The notes beneath the pieces were generated by a model. That model searched no databases and was not told the DNA's origin. It saw nothing but the letters and a program-made list of their open reading frames with translations. A stretch of DNA of 64,000 nt, taken from the NCBI RefSeq assembly GCF_900105335.1, contig NZ_LT629770.1, positions 2,232,001 through 2,296,000 on the forward strand, in the 5' to 3' direction. The position numbers were made by a program, and so were the translations under genes. Numbering within the stretch: position 1 is the first letter of the stretch; every line of letters begins with the position of its first letter. Shown here one piece after another: positions 25,805 through 34,490 of the stretch. This DNA is from Microbacterium paraoxydans (lineage in GTDB: Bacteria; Actinomycetota; Actinomycetes; Actinomycetales; Microbacteriaceae).

Positions 25805-27538
25805 ATGACGGCAGCGGCGGCACAGGGTCCTCACCGAGCCCGGTACCGCCGCATCCTGTCGTTCGCGAGCCGTGAGTTCCTGAAGATCTGGTGGTTCGAG
25901 CTCGTGCTTCCGCGGTTCGGGCTGTCGTCCGTCGCGGAGCGCACGCGCGCCCGCCGCATGCAGCGGTTCGCGCGGCGGTTCCACACGCTCGCGGTCGAAC
26001 TCGGTGGGCTCATGATCAAGGTCGGGCAGTTCATGTCCTCGCGCCTCGATGTGCTCCCGCCCGAGATCACGGCCGAGCTGGAGGGGCTGCAGGACGAGGT
26101 TCCCGCCGTGCCCACCCCGCAGATCCGGGCGCTCGCGGAGGCCGAGCTGGGCATGCCGCTCGAGCGGGTGTACACCTGGTTCGACGACACCCCGGTCGCG
26201 GCCGCGTCCCTCGGCCAGGTGCACCGGGCGCGGCTGTCGGCGCTCGATGCGGAGGACACCGGGCTCGACGAGGTCGTGGTCAAGGTGCAGCGCCCGGGCA
26301 TCGACGAGATCGTCGCCGTCGACCTCGCCGCCCTCCGCCGGGTCGCGCGGTGGCTGACCCGGGTCCGGATCGTCGCCGACCGCGTGGACGCCCCCGCCCT
26401 CGTGGAGGAGTTCGCCGTCACGAGCCTCGAGGAGATCGACTACCTCCACGAAGCCCGCAGCGCCGAGCGGTTCCGCGAGAACTTCGCCGACGACCCGCGC
26501 GTCGCCGCCCCCGAGATCGTCTGGGAGCGCACGACCCGCCGGGTCCTGACGCTGTCCGACGTGACCGCGATCAAGATCAACGACACCGCGGCGCTCCGGG
26601 CGGCGGGCATCGACCCCTCCGCGGTCGCCGATGCCTTCGCTGAGGTCATGTTCGACCAGGTCTTCACGCACCGGTTCGTGCACGCCGACCCGCACCCCGG
26701 CAACATCTTCGTCACGCCCGTCCCTTCGACGGGCTCAGGGACCCAAGCGGGCTCAGGGACCCAAGGGGGCTCAGGGGCCCAGGGCGGCTTCCGGCTCACG
26801 TTCATCGACTTCGGCATGATGGCCGAGGTCTCCGACAACCTCCGCCAGGGGCTGCGGACCCTCCTCATCGCGGTGACAGCGCGGGACAGTCGCGGCCTCG
26901 TCCGTGCCGCGAAGGAGATCGGCGTGCTGCTCCCCACGGCCGACACGGGGGAGCTGGAGCGAGCGCTGACCGCCCTCTTCGCGCGCTTCGGCGGCATGGG
27001 GTTCGCGGAGCTGAGCCGGGTGGACCCGCGGGAGTTCACCGACTTCGCCGAGGAGTTCGGCGACATGGTGCGGCGGCTTCCGCTGCAGCTCCCCGAGGAC
27101 ATGCTGCTCCTCATCCGGGCCGTGTCCCTCACGTCCGGCATGTGCAGCGGCCTGAACCCGGCATTCAACGTGTGGGACGCGGCCGAGCCGTACGCCGCGC
27201 GGCTCCTCCGCGACGAGTCCGGAAACCTCATGCAGGACATGGCGGAGCAGGCCATGGCGAACGCGGCCACGACCTGGCGGCTCCCGAAGCGCATCGACGA
27301 CATCATCACCCGCGTCGACGACGGCAACGTCTCCTTCGACACCTCGCGTCTGGAGCGCCGCCTCGACCGGCTGGAGGGCATCGCACGGCGGATCGCCTCC
27401 GGCGTGCTGTTCGCCGCGATACTCGTCGGCGGGGCGCTGCTCGTCGGTCCGCTCCCGCCATTGGGTATCACCCTGCTGTGGGTCTCGGTGCTGCCGCTCC
27501 TCGGCGCCCTCTTCCTGGGCCGCCGCCGCCCCCGCTGA
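25805..27538 (+). CDS. ABC1/UbiB-family atypical kinase-like protein
   Basis: 577 residues. KxGQ motif MIKVGQFMSSR, the Ala-rich nucleotide loop VAAASLGQVH, catalytic HADPHPGNIF and metal-binding LTFIDFGMM are all present. Two hydrophobic helices close the C-terminus, a membrane anchor usual in the family. Members are ATPases or kinases involved in lipid and quinone metabolism. An insertion of three 18-base tandem repeats sits between GNIF and the DFG segment, adding about 20 residues (GSGTQA-type). The start follows the PadR stop by about 45 bases and the two may be cotranscribed. Confidence 0.85.
   Translation: MTAAAAQGPHRARYRRILSFASREFLKIWWFELVLPRFGLSSVAERTRARRMQRFARRFHTLAVELGGLMIKVGQFMSSRLDVLPPEITAELEGLQDEVPAVPTPQIRALAEAELGMPLERVYTWFDDTPVAAASLGQVHRARLSALDAEDTGLDEVVVKVQRPGIDEIVAVDLAALRRVARWLTRVRIVADRVDAPALVEEFAVTSLEEIDYLHEARSAERFRENFADDPRVAAPEIVWERTTRRVLTLSDVTAIKINDTAALRAAGIDPSAVADAFAEVMFDQVFTHRFVHADPHPGNIFVTPVPSTGSGTQAGSGTQGGSGAQGGFRLTFIDFGMMAEVSDNLRQGLRTLLIAVTARDSRGLVRAAKEIGVLLPTADTGELERALTALFARFGGMGFAELSRVDPREFTDFAEEFGDMVRRLPLQLPEDMLLLIRAVSLTSGMCSGLNPAFNVWDAAEPYAARLLRDESGNLMQDMAEQAMANAATTWRLPKRIDDIITRVDDGNVSFDTSRLERRLDRLEGIARRIASGVLFAAILVGGALLVGPLPPLGITLLWVSVLPLLGALFLGRRRPR
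26731..26784 (+). repeat. three tandem 18-bp repeats inside the kinase gene
   Basis: Units begin at 26731, 26749 and 26767, all starting GGGCTCAGGG(A/G)CCCA. They encode GSGTQA, GSGTQG and GSGAQG in frame. The sequence leading in (CCCTTCGACGGGCTCAGGGAC, split across the first unit) is a repeat form seen widely in actinobacterial genomes, which suggests it entered as a mobile palindromic repeat and expanded. Confidence 0.85.
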
Positions 27539-27600
27539 CTCCCGCCGAACCCCGCCTGAACCCCGCCCGACGGCCCCGCCAGAACAGGCGAACGCGCGGA

Positions 27601-27630
27601 ATCAGGCGCTCCCAACCAGGAGCGCCTGAT
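27601..27630 (+). terminator. 12-bp hairpin between kinase and BCCT genes
   Basis: ATCAGGCGCTCC and its exact complement GGAGCGCCTGAT flank a six-base loop, about 60 bases after the kinase stop. There is no T-tract. It may be a terminator of the rho-independent GC-hairpin kind or a transcript stabiliser. Confidence 0.5.
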
Positions 27631-27675
27631 CTCCCGCGTCCGCCTGAGGCCCCGCAGGTGGAAAGATGGTCTCTC

Positions 27676-29631
27676 ATGGACACGCCTGAGAAGCCCACCG
27701 AACGCTCCGCAGGATCGACCCGTCCGCGCACTGACGCCGTCGTGACCGGGACGCACCGACAAGCCGCGAAGGCCTCCGAGACCGCGCGCAAGATCGTCCG
27801 TGACATCACGACGGTCCCGCCGCGCAGCGTGCACCCGGCGCTCGTGCCCGGTGTCTCGGTCGAGGAGACGGGGCGCACCTACCGCACCGACCCGCTCGTC
27901 TTCGGCGTCGCCGCCGCGTTCGCCCTCGCCTTCATCGCGTGGGGCGTGTTCGCGGGGGACAACCTCGCCGGCACCACGAGCACGGTCCTCGCCTGGGTCG
28001 TGGAGTACTTCGGCTTCTTCTTCACGACCATCGCCACGATCATCCTCGTGTTCATGCTGTTCGTCGGCTTCAGCAAGTACGGGCGCATCCCGCTCGGCCG
28101 CGACGACGAGGAGCCCGAGTTCTCGATGTTCTCGTGGATCTCCATGCTCTTCGCGGCGGGCATGGGCATCGGCCTGGTGTTCTGGGGCGCCGCCGAGCCG
28201 CTGACGTTCTTCGAGAACCCGCCGCCAGGCACCGTCGAGGCGAACACCCTCGAGGCCATGCACACCGCGCAGACCCAGGTGCTGTACCACTGGGGTCCGC
28301 AGGCCTGGGCGTTCTACGCGCTCGTCGGCGGAGCCATCGCGTACGGCGCCTACCGCCGCGGCCGCACGCCGCTGATCTCCTCGATCTTCGCCCCACTGCT
28401 GGGCGAGAACCGCACCACGGGCCCGGTCGGCCGCACGATCGACATCTTCTCCATCATCGTGACGCTGTTCGGCACGGCCGCCTCGCTGGGGCTCGGTGCG
28501 CTGCAGATCGGGCACGGGGTCGAGATCGTCAGCGGAGCCGGACCCCTCGGCAACGGCATCCTCATCGCGGTCATCGCGGTGCTCACGGCCTGCTTCATCG
28601 CGTCCGCCGTCTCCGGTGTCTCCAAGGGCATCCGCGCGCTGTCGAACATCAACGCCGTGGTCGCCATCCTGCTGGCGTTCTTCGTGTTCTTCGTCGGCCC
28701 GACGCTGCTGATCCTCAACGTCATCCCGTCGGTCGCGGTCCAGTTCCTCGGCGACCTGCCCACCATGATCGGCCGCTCCGCCTCGCAGGGTGAAGCCGCG
28801 CAGGCCTTCCTGTCGAGCTGGACGATCTTCTACTGGGCGTGGTGGATCTCGTGGTCGCCCTTCGTCGGGATGTTCATCGCGAAGATCTCGCGCGGCCGCA
28901 CGCTCCGTCAGTTCGTGTCGGTCGTCATCGTGGTGCCGTCCGCGATCTCGCTCGTGTGGTTCGCGATCTTCGGCACCACGGCCATCCAGCAGCAGATGGA
29001 CGGCGCGGGTCTCGTCGTCGACCCGCCGGAGGAGGTGCTGTTCGGGGTGCTGGAGAACCTGCCGTTCCCGCTCGTCACCAGCATCATCCTGATCATCCTC
29101 ATCGCGATCTTCTTCATCACGGGCGCCGACTCCGCCTCGCTCGTCATGGGCACGCTGTCCCAGCAGGGCCGCCCGGAGCCGTCGCGCTGGGTCGCCGTCG
29201 TCTGGGGTGTGCTCGTCGGGGTGATCGCGGCGGTGCTGCTCGTCAGCGGCGCCGAGGGGAGCGGCCTGCAGTCCCTGCAGAACGCGACGATCATCGCGGC
29301 GCTGCCGTTCGCGATCATCATGGCGTTCATGATGATCGCGTTCATGAAGGATTTGCGGCGGGATCCCCTGATCCTGCGCGACCGGTATGCCCGGGCCGCC
29401 GTCCGCCACAGCGTCATGGCCGGGCTCGAGGAGTACGGCGACGACTTCGCCCTCGTGCCCGTCGAGTACGACCACTCGGAGGACGACCTCGCCTGGATCG
29501 ACGAGGACACCGTCGACGACACCCTCGCCGAGGTGTACGAGGCCGCGACCGAGGCGATCGACATCATCCCGCCGGCCGAGGTGGACGCCGCCGTCGATGC
29601 GGCGATGGACGCCCCTGCCGACAAGGACTGA
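27676..29631 (+). CDS. BCCT-family betaine/carnitine/choline transporter
   Basis: 651 residues. Twelve membrane helices are expected; the family hallmarks are FSKYGRIPLGRDDEEPEF, WISMLFAAGMGIGLVFWGAAEP (glycine stretch GMGIG) and the aromatic box FYWAWWISWSPFVGMFIAKIS in the eighth helix. A cytoplasmic N-terminal tail of about 60 residues and an acidic C-terminal tail (HSEDDLAWIDEDTVDDTLAEV) are probable osmosensing extensions. The ATG at 27676 follows a GGAAAG site. Import of compatible solute is expected; the GxG form with Gly suggests Na+ coupling. No other osmotic gene is adjacent. Confidence 0.9.
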   Translation: MDTPEKPTERSAGSTRPRTDAVVTGTHRQAAKASETARKIVRDITTVPPRSVHPALVPGVSVEETGRTYRTDPLVFGVAAAFALAFIAWGVFAGDNLAGTTSTVLAWVVEYFGFFFTTIATIILVFMLFVGFSKYGRIPLGRDDEEPEFSMFSWISMLFAAGMGIGLVFWGAAEPLTFFENPPPGTVEANTLEAMHTAQTQVLYHWGPQAWAFYALVGGAIAYGAYRRGRTPLISSIFAPLLGENRTTGPVGRTIDIFSIIVTLFGTAASLGLGALQIGHGVEIVSGAGPLGNGILIAVIAVLTACFIASAVSGVSKGIRALSNINAVVAILLAFFVFFVGPTLLILNVIPSVAVQFLGDLPTMIGRSASQGEAAQAFLSSWTIFYWAWWISWSPFVGMFIAKISRGRTLRQFVSVVIVVPSAISLVWFAIFGTTAIQQQMDGAGLVVDPPEEVLFGVLENLPFPLVTSIILIILIAIFFITGADSASLVMGTLSQQGRPEPSRWVAVVWGVLVGVIAAVLLVSGAEGSGLQSLQNATIIAALPFAIIMAFMMIAFMKDLRRDPLILRDRYARAAVRHSVMAGLEEYGDDFALVPVEYDHSEDDLAWIDEDTVDDTLAEVYEAATEAIDIIPPAEVDAAVDAAMDAPADKD

Positions 29632-29649
29632 ACGCGGGAGCTCAGGCGC

Positions 29650-31233
29650 TCACGCCGGATCAGGCACGTCCTCACGCAGGACGCCTGAACCGGCGTGGTC
29701 GCCTGTCTCGGCGGCCGCGGTGATCCGGGCGGCCATGCCGGAGAAGATGAGCCCGTGGAAGGGCAGCACGGCGAGCCAGTACAGGCGGCCGAGCAGTCCG
29801 CGGGGGAAGAACACGGCACGCTGCTCGTAGCGGGCGCCGTCGCAGTCGGGCACCGCGCGCAGTTCGAGCCACGCCTCGCCCGGCACCTTCATCTCGGCGC
29901 GGAGGCGCAGCAGATGCCCCTCCTCGGTCTGCTCGACCGCCTCGACGCGCCAGAAGTCGATCGCATCCCCGACTCGGGCGGCGGTGCGGCTGCGGCGTCC
30001 GCGGCGCAGGCCCACGCCGCCGACCACGCGGTCCATGAGTCCCCGGGCCGCCCAGAGCAGCGGCGACGAGTACCACCCGTTCTCCCCGCCGATCCCGAGG
30101 ATGACGCGCCACAGCTCCGCGACCGACGCGCGGGTCGCGACGGAGCGCTTGTCCGTGAAGACGGTGCGTCCGGCCCAGTCCGGGTCGCTCGGCAGCGGGT
30201 CGCTCGGGGCTCCGGTCACCTCGGCGTCCTGCCAGCTCGTCTCCACGGCGTCCGCGTCCACCCGGCCGAGGGCCAGCGCCACGGACCGGCGATACGGCGT
30301 GAGCCCGCCCTCGGGGCGCGGGATGAGTGCGTCGACGGCATGGTCCTTCATGATGCACTCGTTCTGCAGCGACGCGACGAGCGGCCGGGCGATGGAGCGC
30401 GGCACCGGCGTGACGAGGTTCACCCAGTGCGAGGCGAGTTCCGGGGTCAGCACCGGAAGGGCCGCGATGGCGCGCTGCCGCAGTCCGGCCTCCACCGCGT
30501 ACCCGTTCATCATCTGGCCGTAGCGCAGCACATCCGGTCCGCCGATGTCGACCGCGCGATTCACCTGATCGTCGACCCGTGCCGCCCCGAGCAGGTAGTG
30601 CAGCACGTCGCGGACGGCGATGGGCTGGATCCGGTTGCGCACCCACTTCGGCGCCGGCATGTACGGCAGGACGTCGGTGAGGTGCCGGATCATCTCGAAG
30701 GATGCCGAGCCGGAGCCGATCACCACGCCCGCCTGCAGGACGAGGGTGGGCACCCCGGACTCCAGGAAGATCTCGCCGACGTGAACCCGGGAGCGGAGGT
30801 GCGGGGAGAGCTTCACGTCGTCCGGGTGCAGGCCGCCGAGGTAGACGATCCGCCGCACCCCGGCCCGGGCGGCTGCCGTGGCGACGGTGGTCGCGGCGCG
30901 CTCGTCGCTCTCCTCGAAGCCCTTCCCGGCCGACATGGAGTGGATGAGGTAGTACACGACGTCGACGTCGTCCATCGCGGAGGCGACGGCGTGCTCGTCG
31001 TCGGCGGACCCCTCGAAGATCTCGCACTCCTCGCCCCAGCCGAAGGAGGCGGCGCGGACGGCGTCCCGCGCGAGGACCCGGACCCGGTAGCCGGCGTTCA
31101 GCAGGCGCGGGGTCAGGCGGCCGCCGATGTATCCGGTGGCACCGAGCACGAGGGCGCGGGGTGCGGAGCCGTCGTCGCGGGGGACCGCCCGCAGGGCGTC
31201 CTCGCGACCGGTGGGCTGGGTGAGCTCGCTCAT
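29650..31233 (-). CDS. NAD(P)-binding epimerase-like protein with DUF2867 domain
   Basis: 527 residues. The N-terminal Rossmann domain (LVLGATGYIGGRLTPRLL, 27 on) is of the atypical SDR type, with VVYYLIHSM and VRRIVYLGGL. The C-terminal 200 residues match DUF2867 (VGDAIDFWRVEAVE, then GEAWLEL and YEQRAVFFPRGLLGRLYW). Function is unknown; redox handling of a lipid-like substrate is often assumed. The frame opens upstream but the ATG at 31233 is preceded by CTCGGAGC. Confidence 0.85.
   Translation of the reverse strand: MSELTQPTGREDALRAVPRDDGSAPRALVLGATGYIGGRLTPRLLNAGYRVRVLARDAVRAASFGWGEECEIFEGSADDEHAVASAMDDVDVVYYLIHSMSAGKGFEESDERAATTVATAAARAGVRRIVYLGGLHPDDVKLSPHLRSRVHVGEIFLESGVPTLVLQAGVVIGSGSASFEMIRHLTDVLPYMPAPKWVRNRIQPIAVRDVLHYLLGAARVDDQVNRAVDIGGPDVLRYGQMMNGYAVEAGLRQRAIAALPVLTPELASHWVNLVTPVPRSIARPLVASLQNECIMKDHAVDALIPRPEGGLTPYRRSVALALGRVDADAVETSWQDAEVTGAPSDPLPSDPDWAGRTVFTDKRSVATRASVAELWRVILGIGGENGWYSSPLLWAARGLMDRVVGGVGLRRGRRSRTAARVGDAIDFWRVEAVEQTEEGHLLRLRAEMKVPGEAWLELRAVPDCDGARYEQRAVFFPRGLLGRLYWLAVLPFHGLIFSGMAARITAAAETGDHAGSGVLREDVPDPA
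29651..29697. terminator. long hairpin shared by convergent gene ends
   Basis: CACGCCGG-A-TCAGGC and the complementary GCCTGAACCGGCGTG enclose a CGTCC/GGACG inner stem with one bulge. It begins inside the stop codon of the 29650-31233 gene and follows the BCCT stop by 20 bases. It probably ends transcription from both sides. Confidence 0.55.
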
Positions 31234-31343
31234 GCTCCGAGGGTAGATCCCGGGGCCGACATGCGGTACGGGCTTGCGCCCGCAGCATCGGCGCCTCCGG
31301 GTGACGTCGCGAGCACCCCCGGCGACAGGGTACGGTCGTATCC

Positions 31344-32576
31344 GTGACCTCAATCGAATCGATTCGACGAGCGCCCGCGGGCCGCGCCACCCGCCGCGCG
31401 CGCGTCGCCGTCTCGGCGCTGTTCCTCACGAACGGCGCCCTGTTCGCGAACATCCTGCCGCGGTACCCGGAGATCAAGGCCGCCCTCGGCCTCGACAACC
31501 TCGGCTACGGTCTCGCGCTCGCCGCCTTCCCCGCCGGGGCGATCGCGGCAGGACTCCTGGCGGCCACGCTGATCCGCCGCTTCGGGTCGGCGCGCATCGC
31601 GGTCATCGGCACCGTCCTCACGAGCCTCGGCCTGCTGTCGGCGGCGCTGTCCCCGACCGGCGCGCTCTTCGCGATCGCCCTCTTCGTCGGCGGCGCCTCC
31701 GATGCCATCACCGATGTCGCGCAGAACGCCCACGGCCTGCGCGTGCAGCGGCGGTACGGGCGCTCGATCATCAACTCCTTCCACGCCATCTGGTCCATCG
31801 GCGCGGTGCTCGGCGGAGTGATGGCCGCGGGCGCGATCGCCCTGCAGCTCCCGCTCGCCGTCCACCTGGGGATCTCGACCGCGGTGTTCGCGACGGTCGC
31901 CCTCGTCGCCCTCCGCTTCTGCCTGCCCGGCCGCGACGACGAGGCCGACGAGGAGGCGGTGGCGGAACCCGAGGAGATCGCCTCCGCGGTCCGTCGCGGC
32001 GTTCCGGCGCGGACGGTGCTGGCCGTGATCGCCCTGACCCTCATCGCGATGGCCGGAGCCATCGCCGAAGACGCGGGCAACTCGTGGGCCACCCTCTACC
32101 TCGGTGACTCCCTGGGAGCGGCGGCCGCGGTCGCACCGCTCGGATTCATCGCCCTCGTCGGCGCGCAGTTCGTCGGGCGTCTGCTCGGCGATCCGATGAC
32201 CGATCGCTTCGGGCAGCGCTGGGTGGCGCGGGTCGGCGGCCTCATCGCCGCCGTCGGGATGACGCTCGCGCTGCTCTTCCCGAGCGTGCCCGGCACAATC
32301 CTCGGGTTCGCGGCCGTCGGCTTCGGCATCGCCACCCTCATCCCCGCCGCGATGCACGCCGCCGACGAGCTCCCTGGACTGCGGCCCGGGGTCGGGCTCA
32401 CCGTGGTGTCCTGGCTGCTGCGGCTCGGCTTCCTGCTGTCGCCGCCGTTCGTCGGGTGGCTGGCGGAGACGCAGAGTCTCCGCGCGGGGCTCGTGGTCGC
32501 GCCTGTCGCGGCGCTCGTGGCGGTGCTGCTCGCGGGCTTCCTGGACGCCCGGCGCCCGCGGAACGGGTCGGACTAG
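31344..32576 (+). CDS. MFS transporter
   Basis: 410 residues, GTG start. Twelve hydrophobic segments are arranged as two halves with a central acidic loop (GRDDEADEEAVAEPEE). Motif A-like sequences are GSARIAVIG in the first half and GDPMTDRFGQRW in the second. The substrate is unknown. The stop codon shares CTAG with the stop of the convergent MarR gene, so the gene ends overlap by four bases. Confidence 0.85.
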   Translation: MTSIESIRRAPAGRATRRARVAVSALFLTNGALFANILPRYPEIKAALGLDNLGYGLALAAFPAGAIAAGLLAATLIRRFGSARIAVIGTVLTSLGLLSAALSPTGALFAIALFVGGASDAITDVAQNAHGLRVQRRYGRSIINSFHAIWSIGAVLGGVMAAGAIALQLPLAVHLGISTAVFATVALVALRFCLPGRDDEADEEAVAEPEEIASAVRRGVPARTVLAVIALTLIAMAGAIAEDAGNSWATLYLGDSLGAAAAVAPLGFIALVGAQFVGRLLGDPMTDRFGQRWVARVGGLIAAVGMTLALLFPSVPGTILGFAAVGFGIATLIPAAMHAADELPGLRPGVGLTVVSWLLRLGFLLSPPFVGWLAETQSLRAGLVVAPVAALVAVLLAGFLDARRPRNGSD

Positions 32577-33118
32577 GCCGGCTCCTCCACGAGATCGGCG
32601 CCGCCGTGCGCGGCGTCGGCGTCCGCGGCCTCCTGGATCGCGGCGGTCATTCCCACGAGGAACCGCATGACGACGACGCGCTCCTCGTCGGAGAGGTCGT
32701 CCACGAGGGACAGCATGCGCCGGTGCATCGCACCCAGCGTCGCGCGCACCTCGTCGTCGCTGCTCACGGTGGGCACGACGATCCCGGCGCGGCGGTCGGT
32801 CGGGTGCGGTTCGCGGCGGGCGTGCCCGCCCTTCTCCAGTCGGTCGATGAGCGTCGTCGTCGACGCGGTGGAGATGTCGAGCATGCGCGCCAGATCGATG
32901 GGCCGCACGATGCGCCCGGCCTTCTGCTCGCGCAGCAGGAACCGGAGGGCGACGAGGTCTGTCTCGTTCATCCCCATGGACGCGCGCGTGCGGGCGCGCA
33001 TCGCCGTCTCGGCGCTGCGGTACCGCCGCAGCATGTTGAGCACGTCGACCGTGGTGGCGCGCTCGCTGTCGGGGTACCAGTACCCGGAGGCGTGGAACTC
33101 GCCGGTGCTGTCGGTCAC
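32573..33118 (-). CDS. MarR-family regulator
   Basis: 181 residues. A MarR winged helix runs through about 55-140: LVALRFLLREQKAGR, then the recognition helix MLDISTASTTTLIDRLEK and the wing HPTDRRAG. It begins with an ATGA overlap with the 88-residue gene upstream. It may control the MFS gene with which it converges, or the nearby MarR gene. Ligand unknown. Confidence 0.86.
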   Translation of the reverse strand: MTDSTGEFHASGYWYPDSERATTVDVLNMLRRYRSAETAMRARTRASMGMNETDLVALRFLLREQKAGRIVRPIDLARMLDISTASTTTLIDRLEKGGHARREPHPTDRRAGIVVPTVSSDDEVRATLGAMHRRMLSLVDDLSDEERVVVMRFLVGMTAAIQEAADADAAHGGADLVEEPA

Positions 33119-33381
33119 GCGACCTCTCCTTCGTCGCTGGAACCGGCCTCCCGCTCGAGCATCTCCATCGCGCCGGTCTCGACCTCGGCCGGGACGATGC
33201 GCAGGAGCCCGCCGGTGATCGCGTCGGTCTCGGCGCCGATGATCTGCTCGATCCGGCGTCGCGAGACGGAGGGGAAGAGTTCCTCCAGGCGTGCGAGCAG
33301 ATCGGCGTAGCGGATGTACGACGCCTCCTCGAGGCTCAGTGGCTCGGGCATGGCATCCTTTCGGGGGCAGGGTTCCATCAT
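33115..33381 (-). CDS. small three-helix protein, function unknown
   Basis: 88 residues from ATG 33381; ATG 33378 is equally likely since GGAGGT lies just ahead. An internal ATG at 33351 (MPEPLSLEE) is also possible. It contains a compact helical pattern (EASYIRYADLLARLEELFP, SRRRIEQIIGAETDAITGG) that I do not recognise by name. Coupled to the MarR gene by a 4-nt overlap. Confidence 0.65.
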   Translation of the reverse strand: MMEPCPRKDAMPEPLSLEEASYIRYADLLARLEELFPSVSRRRIEQIIGAETDAITGGLLRIVPAEVETGAMEMLEREAGSSDEGEVA

Positions 33382-33480
33382 CGCACCTCCGGAAGTCCCT
33401 GGTCTCCCGCGAATATCGCTAGTCAGCCTTACTGTCAGACTGTCGAGGTACCATGGAGAGCGGGGAAGGAGGATCTCTGC

Positions 33481-33927
33481 ATGGGAAACGTGAGCACCGA
33501 CGTCTCGACCTCAGCGCTCGCGCGCGATGTCGACGACTTCCGTCGCGCCGACGCGCAGTTGAACCGCCGTCTCGCGGCTCGGCGCGAACCCAACGATACC
33601 GACCGCGCCGCGATGCACTTCATCAGCACCGCGCCCGTCGAGAAGCCCGTCACTCCCCGCGACCTGGCCACCTACCTCGGTATCAGCACGGCCGCCGTCA
33701 CGAGCGTCGTCCGGCGGATGTCGGAGCGGGGACAGATCGTCGTCGCCCCGCACCCCCTGGATGCCCGGTCCAAAGTCCTCCGCCCGTCCCTGCGAGATCT
33801 GCACGGCCAGGGTGACGAGCTGGCGCAGCGTGTGGCCGCCGTCGAGGGCGAGTTCACGGCGGAGGAGGTGGCTGTGATCTCCCGCTTCCTGCGCCGCCTG
33901 ACCGATGAGCTCGGCGATCTTCCCTGA
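33481..33927 (+). CDS. MarR-family regulator
   Basis: 148 residues, preceded by GGAGGAT. A MarR winged helix covers about 40-110: RAAMHFISTAPVEKPVTP, recognition helix YLGISTAAVTSVVRRM and wing HPLDARSKVLR. It is divergent from the three-helix/MarR pair. A dyad at 33937-33950, directly after its stop and before the DUF7882 gene, is a probable binding site. Confidence 0.86.
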   Translation: MGNVSTDVSTSALARDVDDFRRADAQLNRRLAARREPNDTDRAAMHFISTAPVEKPVTPRDLATYLGISTAAVTSVVRRMSERGQIVVAPHPLDARSKVLRPSLRDLHGQGDELAQRVAAVEGEFTAEEVAVISRFLRRLTDELGDLP

Positions 33928-33932
33928 TCGAT

Positions 33933-33960
33933 TTGATTTAACTAGTTAAACTAGTAAACT
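33933..33960 (+). promoter_or_regulatory. promoter with perfect 14-bp palindrome
   Basis: TTTAACTAGTTAAA (33937-33950) is a perfect dyad. TTGATT at 33933 and TAAACT at 33955 are -35 and -10 candidates 16 bases apart, so the dyad fills the spacer. A MarR-type repressor, probably the one just upstream, could control the 33997 gene here. Confidence 0.5.
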
Positions 33961-33996
33961 ATCCTCGTCCAGGTTTTCTGCCACGAGGAGAAGAAC

Positions 33997-34323
33997 ATGG
34001 GAACCCTCACCTACGCGAACCTCGCCGAGCCGATCGAGATCGACGACGAGCTGCTCGCCCACCTTCGCGCCGCCACCGTCACCAAGCTGCGGCGCAACGA
34101 GCCGTTCGCGCTCACGGTGCAGACCGGCGCCGACCGCACCGAGACGCTGTGGATCCACGCGTCCATCCCGATCCGCTTCGTCGTCGAGACGTCGGTCACC
34201 CTGCAGCGACCGCTGCTGGCCCGTCTCATGCAGGCCGCGGGCTCGACCGGCGGACTCGACCTCACAGACCCCGAGCTCGCGCTCGATGCGGTATCGCGCG
34301 AACTGCACGCGATGTCCGCCTGA
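33997..34323 (+). CDS. DUF7882 family small protein
   Basis: 108 residues. It opens MGTLTYANLAEPIEIDDELL and continues with LRAATVTKLRRNEPFALTVQ, which I recognise as the small DUF7882 type common in Microbacteriaceae. Function is unknown. Its gene has an upstream GAGGAG site and a palindromic promoter. Low-complexity or membrane segments are absent, so it is a soluble protein. Confidence 0.75.
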   Translation: MGTLTYANLAEPIEIDDELLAHLRAATVTKLRRNEPFALTVQTGADRTETLWIHASIPIRFVVETSVTLQRPLLARLMQAAGSTGGLDLTDPELALDAVSRELHAMSA

Positions 34324-34437
34324 TAACGGAGGGGTGCAGACCTGCCTCACCGCCTCGGGATCCTCTTCAAGGGCTCTCGGATCCCGGGCGGTGATGGCTA
34401 CGGCGAGAACGGAGCGGGGGCTCTCGATCGCCGACCG

Positions 34438-34489
34438 CGGCATCCGGCCGCCGGGATTCGGGTTCCCGGCAGCCGGATGCCGTTTCTTC
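34438..34489 (+). terminator. strong rho-independent-like terminator
   Basis: CGGCATCCGGC-C-GCCGGGA pairs with TCCCGGC-A-GCCGGATGCCG around a seven-base loop and is followed by TTTCTTC at 34483-34489. It lies between the DUF7882 and SDR genes, which converge, and ends transcription from the left. Confidence 0.75.
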
Positions 34490-34490
34490 G

